Origin: Reticulitermes speratus
Lineage: Eukaryota > Arthropoda > Insecta > Blattodea > Rhinotermitidae
DNA: 64,000 nt
Assembly (NCBI GenBank): GCA_021186555.1
Contig: JAJKFL010000014.1
Coordinates: 43,732,700-43,796,699, forward strand
Direction: 5' to 3'
Both the position numbers and the translations under genes were made by a program. How positions within the stretch are numbered: the stretch's first letter is position 1; every line of letters starts with the position of its first letter. The notes under the pieces were generated by a model. It saw only the letters and a list, made by a program, of their open reading frames with translations, did no database searches and was not told where the DNA came from. This document shows positions 55,604 to 64,000 of this stretch, piece after piece.

Positions 55604-57614
55604 GTCGTCTAAACAAACTACGACCGATAACTTGAAACTTGCGGGCGTGAGGAAACAGGCAGCCAGTGTTATGACGTCAGTACAAACAGCAGTTCCAGAT
55701 ACACTGGCCGCTAGAACAGTTGACATATATCTGTAGTCAACAGACGATAACTGACTGTCGTCGCTGACCCATGCTGTCTGGCCAGGTAGAAATGTTATGA
55801 CGTCAGTACAAACAGCAGTTCCAGATACACTGGCCGCTAGAACAGTTGACAGATATGTCTGTAGTCAACAGACGATAACTGACTGTCGTCGCTGACCCAT
55901 GCTGTCTGGCCAGGTAGAAATGTTATGACGTCAGTACAAACAGCAGTTCCAGATACACTGGCCGCTAGAACAGTTGACAGATATGTCTGTAGTCAAGAGA
56001 CGATAACTGACTGTCGTCGCTGACCCATGCTGTCTGGCCAGGTAGAAATGTTATGACGTCAGTACAAACAGCAGTTCCAGATACACTGGCCGCTAGAACA
56101 GTTGACAGATATGTCTGTAGTCAACAGATGATAACGACTGTCGTCGCTGACCCATGCTGTCTGGCCAGGTAGAAATGTTATGACGTCAGTACAAACAGCA
56201 GTTCCAGATACACTGGCCGCTAGAACAGTTGACAGATATGTCTGTAGTCAACAGACGATAACTGACTGTCGTCGCTGACCCATGCTGTCTGGCCAGGTAG
56301 AAATGTTATGACGTCAGTACAAACAGCAGTTCCAGATACACTGGCCGCTAGAACAGTTGACAGATATGTCTGTAGTCAAGAGACGATAACTGACTGTCGT
56401 CGCTGACCCATGCTGTCTGGCCAGGTAGAAATGTTATGATGTCAGTACAAACAGCAGTTCCAGATACACTGGCCGCTAGAACAGTTGACAGATATGTCTG
56501 TAGTCAACAGACGATAACTGACTGTCGTCGCTGACCCATGCTGTCTGGCCAGGTAGAAATGTTATGACGTCAGTACAAACAGCAGTTCCAGATACACTGG
56601 CCGCTAGAACAGTTGACATATGTCTGTAGTCAAAGACGATAACTGTCGTCGCTGACCCATGCTGTCTGGCCAGGTAGAAATGTTATGACGTCAGTACAAA
56701 CAGCAGTTCCAGATACACTGGCCGCTAGAACAGTTGACAGATATGTCTGTAGTCAACAGACGATAACTGTCGTCGCTGACCCATGCTGTCTGGCCAGGTA
56801 GAAATGTTATGACGTCAGTACAAACAGCAGTTCCAGATACACTGGCCGCTAGAACAGTTGACATATGTCTGTAGTCAACAGACGATAACTGACTGTCGTC
56901 GCTGACCCATGCTGTCTGGCCAGGTAGAAATGTTATGACGTCAGTACAAACAGCAGTTCCAGATACACTGGCCGCTAAAACAGTTGACACATATGTCTGT
57001 AGTCAACAGACGATAACTGTCGTCGCTGACCCATGCTGTCTGGCCAGGTAGAAATGTTATGACGTCAGTACAAACAGCAGTTCCAGATACACTGGCCGCT
57101 AGAACAGTTGACAGATATGTCTGTAGTAAACAGACGATAACTGTCGTCGCTGACCCATGCTGTCTGGCCAGGTAGAAATGTTATGACGTCAGTACAAACA
57201 GCAGTTCCAGATACACTGGCCGCTAGAACAGTTGACATATGTCTGTAGTCAACAGACGATAACTGACTGTCGTCGCTGACCCATGCTGTCTGGACAGGTA
57301 GAAATGTTATGACGCCAGTACAAACAGCAGGTCCAGATACACTGGCCGCTAGAACAGTTGACATATGTCTGTAGTCAACAGACGATAACTGTCGTCGCTG
57401 ACCCATGCTGTCTGGCCAGGTAGAAATCCCAACGCACACTACACGCATTCGTTAAATACCTTCCGACATGCAGCTATATCGGACATTATGTAGGCTTCCG
57501 AACATGTTTGTATCTCGTAAGACATTGGCGGATGGCGGCTAGCGGGGGTGGCGTTATATCGAGGGTGCACAATGGTAAAATAGTAGGGAATTTCTGTCTG
57601 TTCGCAGACACTGA
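55604..57614 (-). repeat. inverted satellite element, right arm
   Basis: Inner part GTCGTCTAAACAAACTACGA, about 14 satellite units, then outer TAGAAATCCCAACGCACACT to TTCGCAGACACTGA. Mirrors the left arm. Confidence 0.9.
55660..57428 (-). repeat. 122-126-bp satellite, about 14 copies
   Basis: Reverse orientation of 48036-48413. Units differ by small indels in GACAGATATG / GACATATG and ACTGACTGTCG / ACTGTCG, so some keep the reading frame and others do not. Confidence 0.93.
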
Positions 57615-58366
57615 TGAGCGCTAAGTGACGGCGGCACTAACGGGAGACGTTATATCGGGGTTGACTATATATATATATATATTATTGTATATGGCTTAAT
57701 TTAAGATAGTTTACTGAAGTTTAGTTCCGATACTCGCTAACTGAAGCAGATGCCACAAAGTGCGTAGGATTCAATAAAAATATCTTACCAATTCCGGCGC
57801 ATTTTCTCCCTTCTATGTGCTTGTCTCGAGAGCTGTGTTTCCTGTGAACACCAGAACACAAATTGTGAGCAATGTGTACACGTGTTTCATTGCTTGCTGT
57901 TGGTTACCTCAGCAGGGCACGCTCTGAGAAGCGCGTACAATCACATGTCAACTGTCCGTCATTTCAACCCACTCCCCCGGATTTTGACCAAAACTGGAAC
58001 ATTCAGACGCAGTTTAGTAGAAGTCAGCATCACGTGACATTAGTCTGCACGTTGTTAGTGCGGACAAACTGACAGACAGACGTACGTGGCTTGTTGACAG
58101 CTTTGCTTTGCGACTGCGGCAAAAATGTTCAACTTTCAGACCCCATATCTGTAAGTTCAGACGAAACTTGTGCGTTACGCCCGCGTTGCACGGATATCGG
58201 CCCCTCCTGCGGTTTCTTAACAGCAGTTTGTATTCCGTCGGGGAGAGCTGCGATTTTTGAGTTTCGGAAAGCGAAGGGTAATTTACCTCGAACATGGCAT
58301 TTTGTATTCGAATTGCTGGTCTAGACAACTGCGCCCTTGCGGGGTATATGGCGATCTTCAGTCGGG
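57615..58366. other. flank of the right arm
   Basis: GGGAGACGTTATATCGGGGT then TGACTA and a (TA)n run (57666-57682) looks like a Tigger-type terminus. The rest is unremarkable. Confidence 0.5.
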
Positions 58367-58945
58367 GCTGTTGTCCGACGACTTCTGTGAACAGATGGCG
58401 ACAAACAGACCGCTGTTGTCCGACGACTTCTGTGAACAGATAGCGACAAACAGACCGCTGTTGTCCGACGACTTCTGTGAACAGATAGCGACAAACAGAC
58501 TGCTGTTTTCCGACGACTTCTGTGAACAGATAGCGACAAACAGACTGCTGTTTTCCGACGACTTCTGTGAACAGATAGCGACAAACAGACTGCTGTTGTC
58601 CGACGACTTCTGTGAACAGATAGCGACAAACAGACTGCTGTTGTCCGACGACTTCTGTGAACAGTTAGCGACAAACAGACCGCTGTTGTCCGACGACTTC
58701 TGTGAACAGATAGCGACAAACAGACTGCTGTTGTCCGACGACTTCTGTGAACAGATAGCGACAAACAGACCGCTGTTGTCCGACGACTTCTGTGAACAGA
58801 TAGCGACAAACAGACTGCTGTTGTCCGAAGACTTCTTGTGAACAGCTGGCGACAAACAGACTGCTGTTGTCCGACAACTTTTGTGAACAGCTAGCGACAA
58901 ACAGACTGCTGTTGTCCGACGACTTCTGTGAACAGCTAGCGACAG
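58367..58945. repeat. 45-bp minisatellite, about 13 copies
   Basis: Unit CTGTTGTCCGACGACTTCTG ... AACAGATAGCGACAAACAGAC. The period is 15 codons, so RLLLSDDFCEQIATN repeats in one frame and other frames stay open too. Confidence 0.95.
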
Positions 58946-59589
58946 ACAGCGGTTCCAGTGCTGTCCCTCGCACTGGTTGCTAAGTGACCAGTCCCTACCA
59001 ACGCTTTAGTTCAGTGTTTCTCAAAGTGTGGTCCGCAAACCTGTAGGAGTGCACGAGATTACTTGTATCTTGCAGATGTCCGAGCTCAAGGTAACAGGAA
59101 GGGCAGCAACTCACTTTGACGTGGACTGCTAAAGGACTCGGGTTGGCGATGTGGTGGCGTTTGTTGGACGGCGTGGTGATTGCTGTGGTCTTAGCAGGTA
59201 GGACTGAAGTACTGAAGTAATTGCTTTGTAGTGTCGTTTGGTCCAGCAATACAAGCGGTATGAATTTGCAGTTATTTTGGTTGCGGACAACGCGACAACT
59301 GTGTCAACACTTATTGGCACATTTACGTTGCTGAACGCAGGCTTGGACAATGAAATGTTTGTAGCAAACTGTGACAAAGTGTCAGGTTGATTGAGCAGAC
59401 GTCCATTTTATGTAGTGAGAAACTGGCTTGCCGGAAAGCCGTGACCAATTAATTTACAGAAAATATAGTACTTCATGACTTGGCTCATCTTTAAATATAT
59501 ATAGCATTAGGAGGCTTCAAGTAAACCGGAAGTGATTGAAATTGAATGGGACACAATGCAGGAAAAGATCGCAACATGGAGATGGGTAA
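58946..59589. other. intergenic, nothing recognised
   Basis: No coding or repeat signal between the 45-bp and 37-bp arrays. Confidence 0.5.
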
Positions 59590-60117
59590 GACATACTGTG
59601 AAGTTGTGCGAACTTGAGATGTTTGGGACATGCTGTGAAGTTGTGCGAACTTGAGATGTTTGGGACATACTGTGAAGTTGTGCGAACTTGAGATGTTTGG
59701 GACATACTGTGAAGTTGTGCGAACTTGAGATGTTTGGGACATACTGTGAAGTTGTGCGAACTTGAGATGTTTGGGACATACTGTGAAGTTGTGCGAACTT
59801 GAGATGTTTGGGACATACTGTGAAGTTGTGCGAACTTGAGATGTTTGGGACATACTGTGAAGTTGTGCGAACTTGAGATGTTTGGGACATACTGTGAAGT
59901 TGTGCGAACTTGAGATGTTTGGGACATGCTGTGAAGTTGTGCGAACTTGAGATGTTTGGGACATACTGTGAAGTTGTGCGAACTTGAGATGTTTGGGACA
60001 TACTGTGAAGTTGTGCGAACTTGAGATGTTTGGGACATGCTGTGAAGTTGTGCGAACTTGAGATGTTTGGGACATACTGTGAAGTTGTGCGAACTTGAGA
60101 TGTTTGGGACATACTGT
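59590..60117. repeat. 37-bp minisatellite, about 14 copies
   Basis: Unit GGGACATACTGTGAAGTTGT plus GCGAACTTGAGATGTTT. No stop in three minus-strand frames, so three 194-217-aa repeat frames overlap; artefactual. Sequence is unrelated to the 37-bp array at 21776. Confidence 0.95.
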
Positions 60118-60234
60118 AGCAAATCAAAATGTCATTCATGATGCAATTAAGGGCAGACAAGTCACGTAATGCTTGTTATCATTCGGTGCAGGATTTCTGT
60201 CTTACAGTTTGCTGTCCAAAAATACAAACATTAA

Positions 60235-60775
60235 GATATACAGAACTGTAATTTTGCCTGTCGTTTTGTATGGGTGTGAAACTTGGTCTGTCACACTTAG
60301 GGAGGAACATAGGCTGAGGGTTTCGAGAAAAGGGTGCTGAGGGGATATTTGGGCTTAAGAGGGACGAGGTAACAGGGGAGTGGAGAAGACTACATAACGA
60401 GGAACTTAATGATCTGTACTCATCACCAAATATTATTCGGGCGATCAAATCAAGAAGAATGAGATGGGCGGGCATGTAGCGCATATAGTGGAGAGGAGAG
60501 GTATATATAGGGTTTTAATATGGAAACATGAGGGAAAGTGACCACTAGGAAGACCTAGGCGTAGATGGGAGGATAATATTAAGACGGATCTTAAGGTGTG
60601 ATGGGGAGGTATGGACTGGATTGATATGGCTCAGGATAGGGAAGGTGGCGGCTGTTGTGAGTGCGGTAATGAACCTTTGGGTTCCGTAAATCGCGGGGAA
60701 TTTCTTGACAAGCTGACGACCTGTTAGCTTCTCAAGAAGGACTGTGCTTATGGAGTTAGTTAAGGTTGATGACAC
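60235..60775 (+). mobile_element. non-LTR retrotransposon 3' end, copy 3 (longest)
   Basis: VLYGCETWSVTLREEHRLRV, RRLHNEELNDLYSSPNIIRA and MRWAG precede the PLGRPRRRWEDN block, with frameshifts between. It shows the RT-to-C-terminus order of this family. Trailer GAATTTCTTGACAAGCTGAC present. Confidence 0.82.
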
Positions 60776-60931
60776 CGGGAGAAGACCGTTTCCTTGTCGA
60801 GCTACATTTGAGATTTTCCTCAGACACCCCGAAGCGTTATATTACGTAGGTTAAGAGAAGGTAAGTCAGGGCTTATATTGTGCATTTGTCTGATGCACAT
60901 TGGTGCGAAGAAGCGGCACTAATGTGTTAAG

Positions 60932-61079
60932 GTAAAGGTAAAATTGTACTTGTGTTTAATGACGCGTAACGCCATAAAAGCTTAGGGGGTGTGGAGGTAT
61001 AGCTCCACTCATTCTTAACCTCGGCGCGAGATGGTGGTGAGTAGTCAGCTTACGTTCCGGCCGCTTTATCCCAGGTACG
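60932..61079 (-). mobile_element. SINE family 2 tail fragment
   Basis: GGTAAAATTGTACTTGTG, TATAGCTCCACTCATTCTTA and CCGGCCGCTTTATCCC; no tRNA head. Confidence 0.65.
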
Positions 61080-61851
61080 GATGAGATAGACTACTGTGTC
61101 GGCCTCAGGGCGAGCCTTAAGAAAGTGGCCAAGAGGGCGTTTCGCGTGTATAGCCTGCTGTAGCAGTACAGCTAGGTCAGCAGTCGCAGACCAAACTGAG
61201 CAGCAGTGATAGCGTAGCAGTGCAGTCAGCGACCAACTAGCCTGTGCCAAGTCTCGTAGCGTTACGTAAGCCTATGTTTTATGTAATTATGTAACCGCAG
61301 CACACTGTCTTACCTGCGGCAGATTGTACTGCTAATTACATTACCTGACGCTCCTTTCTACCCACTTAACTCGCGATTATCTTCTGGCTTCGTGTACTGG
61401 ACGAAACTGAAAGGGTTGCTTTGAACGTTGGATAAATGCAGATGGGAATTATTTTGGAGGAAAAAACAGACATGATAACAGCGTTGCTGTACATGGCGAT
61501 TGAATACAATTTATGAAATTGGAAGGGTGATTGGACTTCTTCTGAAGGCGCTCTCTGGAGACAGTCTGTTAAGACGCGTTGTGCGAGCTGCCCAAGTCAG
61601 TCGGGCTGACATAACTACAACCAGAAATGTAGAGGTTCACACAGCGGTCAGTTTAACACTACAATGTTAACATACAGCACACACACTCGCATTACAGCCA
61701 ACAGCTGGCCAGGCCTGTTTGCTGCACTTCAGTAGCACTGTACACAGAGCGGTCATGTTCAAGACACAGGCAGATGCATGTGACTACAGGCAAAGTGTAT
61801 TTGCTGTGACCGTGAGCGGGCCGTCAGCGTACCCACAGTGTAAATCGGGCC
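61080..61851. other. intergenic, nothing recognised
   Basis: No exon or repeat that I can support. Confidence 0.5.
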
Positions 61852-62054
61852 AGGTGCGGTGGAGGTATAGTTCCACTTATTCTTAAACTCGGCACTGTGG
61901 AGCTAAGTGGTCACCTTTACTCTCCGGTCGCTTTACGCCCGTGGAGTAACCGGTCTGGACGTGCTGGAGAGGAGAGAGACGTGTTGCCTGTGCTTGGAAT
62001 GGAACCCCGGATTGCCCAGCGCTCACTGTAGTCACTGTACCGACTGAGCTAGCC
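61852..62054 (-). mobile_element. SINE family 2 copy
   Basis: Body GGAGGTATAGTTCCACTTAT, box B complement GGAATGGAACCCC, head complement GTACCGACTGAGCTAGCC. Confidence 0.7.
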
Positions 62055-62157
62055 TTGTTCATATTGTGGTCTTCTGTATTCTGGCACCTGATTTTACAGG
62101 GCCGAGGTGAGGTGAGGATGCCGTCTGTTTATATAGGCATAGTGACGTGGATGGTGA

Positions 62158-63900
62158 GCAGTCAGAGCTGCAGCAGGGGACAGAAGATACAGCCAGAGCT
62201 AGAGCAGGGGACAGAAGATACAGCCAGAGCTACAGCAGGGACGAAGATAAACCAGAGCTAAGCAGGGAACAGAAGATACAACCAGAGCTACAGCAGGGGA
62301 CAGTAAGGTACAACAGACTACAGCAGGGAGCAGAAAGGTACAACCAGAGCTAGAGCAGGGGACAGAGATACAGTCAGAGCTACAGCAGGGGGCGAAAGAT
62401 ACAGCCAGAGCTAGAGCAGGGGACAGAAGATACAGCCAGAGCTACAGCAGGGAACATAAGGTACAACCAGAGCTACAGCAGGGAACAGAAGGTACAACCA
62501 GAGCTACAGCAGGGGACAGAAGATACAACCAGAGCTACAGCAGGGCAGAAGGTACACCAGAGCTAGAGCATGGGAACAGAGGATACAAGCCAGAGCTACA
62601 GCAGGGACAGAAGGTACAACCAGAGCTAGAGCAGGGGACAGAAGATACAGCCAGAGCTACAGCAGGGAACAGAAGGTACAACCAGAGCTACAGCAGGGAA
62701 CAGAAGGTACACAGAGCTACAGCAGGGAACAGAAGGTACACCAGACTACAGCAGGGGACAGAAGATACAGTCAGAACTACAGCAGGGGGCGAAAGATACA
62801 GCCAGAGCTAGAGCAGGGGACAGAAGATACAGCCAGAGCTACAGCAGGGACATAAGGTACAACCAGAGCTACAGCAGGGAACAGAAGGTACAACCAGAGC
62901 TACAGCAGGGAACAGAAGGTACAACCAGAGCTACAGCAGGGAACAGAAGGTACAACCAGAGCTACAGCAGGGAACAGAAGGTACAACCAGAGCTACAGCA
63001 GGGAACAGAAGGTACACCAGAGCTACAGCAGGGAACAGAAGTACAACCAGAGCTACAGCAGGGAACAGAAGTAAACGAGTACAGGGCAGAGATCAGCCGA
63101 GCTAAGCAGGGAACAAAGACAACAGAGCTCGCAGGGGCAGAGATACTGTCGACTATGCACGGGTCGAAGGATCAGCAGCTGCAGGTGACAGAAGATACAG
63201 CCAGAGCTACAACAGGGAACAGAAAGTACAACCAGAGCTACAGCAGGGAACAGAAGGTACAACCAGAGCTACAGCAGGGAACAGAAGATACAACCAGAGC
63301 TACAGCAGGGAACAGAAGGTACAACCAGAGCTACAGCAGGGAACAGAAGATACAACCAGAGCTACAGCAGGGAACAGAAGGTACAACCAGAGCTACAGCA
63401 GGGAACAGAAAGTACAACCAGAGCTACAGCAGGGAACAGAAGATACAACCAGAGCTACAGCAGGGAACAGAAAGTACAACCAGAGCTACAGCAGGGAACA
63501 GAAGATACAGTCAGAACTACAGCAGGGGGCGAAAGATACAGCCAGAGCTAGAGCAGGAGACAGAAGATACAGCCAGAGCTACAACAGGGAACAGAAAGTA
63601 CAACCAGAGCTACAGCAGGGACAGAAGGTACAACCAGAGCTACAGCAGGGAACAGAAGATACAACCAGAGCTACAGCAGGGAACAGAAGGTACAACCAGA
63701 GCTACAGCAGGGAACAGAAGATACAACCAGAGCTACAGCAGGGAACAGAAGGTACAACCAGAGCTACAGCAGGGAACAGAAAGTACAACCAGAGCTACAG
63801 CAGGGAACAGAAGATACAACCAGAGCTACAGCAGGGAACAGAAAGTACAACCAGAGCTACAGCAGGGAACAGAAGATACAGTGTTACAGGATCAGTCAGA
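62158..63900. repeat. 31-bp minisatellite, about 56 copies
   Basis: Unit ACAGAAGATACAACCAGAGC plus TACAGCAGGGA with G/A variants (GGTACA, AAGTACA, GATACA) in recurrent order. Units near 63064-63180 carry many deletions. Gives a 250-aa Gln/Glu/Thr-rich frame that is an array artefact. Confidence 0.95.
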
Positions 63901-64000
63901 GCTGTAACAGAGGAACAAACGATCGAGCGCTGCCGGGGCCAGTAGGAATTGTGACTGACTGCACTGCCTGCGTAAACTGAAGGCATCCTCGTCAGCTGCA

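Noticed and set aside
58257..58973. 15-aa repeat protein on either strand
   Set aside because: 45-bp minisatellite with frames open on both strands; no non-repeat domain attached.
59491..60160. Minus-strand frames of 194-217 aa
   Set aside because: Three frames read the 37-bp array equally; artefact.
63155..63907. 250-aa Gln/Thr-rich frame
   Set aside because: 31-bp array read through; degenerate units at 63064-63180 break it and no flanking domain exists.

Overview
This is a eukaryotic, almost certainly insect, genomic window. It has split genes with GT-AG introns up to about 5 kb, A+T-rich non-coding DNA, tRNA-derived SINEs, Tigger/pogo-type and hAT-type MITEs, and decayed non-LTR retrotransposon ends. 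The recurring retroelement C-terminus ([12 protein letters not shown]...[16 protein letters not shown]) is of a type I associate with cockroaches and termites, so Blattodea is my best guess; that is inference.

Three protein-coding genes are supported. (1) Minus strand, 184-8372: five exons giving 433 consecutive open codons of an EF-hand plus WD40 protein of the WDR49 / 'WD repeat-containing protein on Y chromosome' type, incomplete at both ends. (2) Plus strand, 16487-20941: a phospholipid-hydroperoxide glutathione peroxidase of the cysteine (TGT, not selenocysteine) class. It has six exons, an optional mitochondrial-type leader, and a one-base deletion in exon 3. (3) Plus strand, 25901-46067: RPABC1/RPB5, the shared subunit of RNA polymerases I, II and III. 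Seven exons encode 210 aa across 20 kb. Exon 6 exists as an intact but divergent copy (40872), a canonical-looking copy with a one-base deletion (36274), and a partial copy (38061) made by a 1.76-kb tandem duplication.

Layout: 0-8.4 kb, WD40 gene with MITEs, SINE and foldback repeats in its introns; 8.4-16.5 kb, intergenic repeats and a dead transposase; 16.5-21.4 kb, GPx; 21.5-25.5 kb, a SINE carrying a 1.6-kb minisatellite, and an RT remnant; 25.9-46.1 kb, RPB5; 46.5-64 kb, no recognised gene. The last part is dominated by minisatellites of 23, 28, 29, 31, 37, 45 and 126 bp, a 0.8-kb polypyrimidine tract, SINE copies and non-LTR 3' ends. Two arrays of the 126-bp repeat face each other as inverted arms (47848-48477 and 55604-57614).

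The three genes have no evident joint function. The strongest leads are the alternative exon 6 of RPB5, a minisatellite that multiplies a 5' splice site in the WD40 gene, a minisatellite grown from inside a SINE, a hammerhead-ribozyme-like motif at 6327-6372 whose core recurs in three palindromic repeats, and the inverted 126-bp satellite arms.
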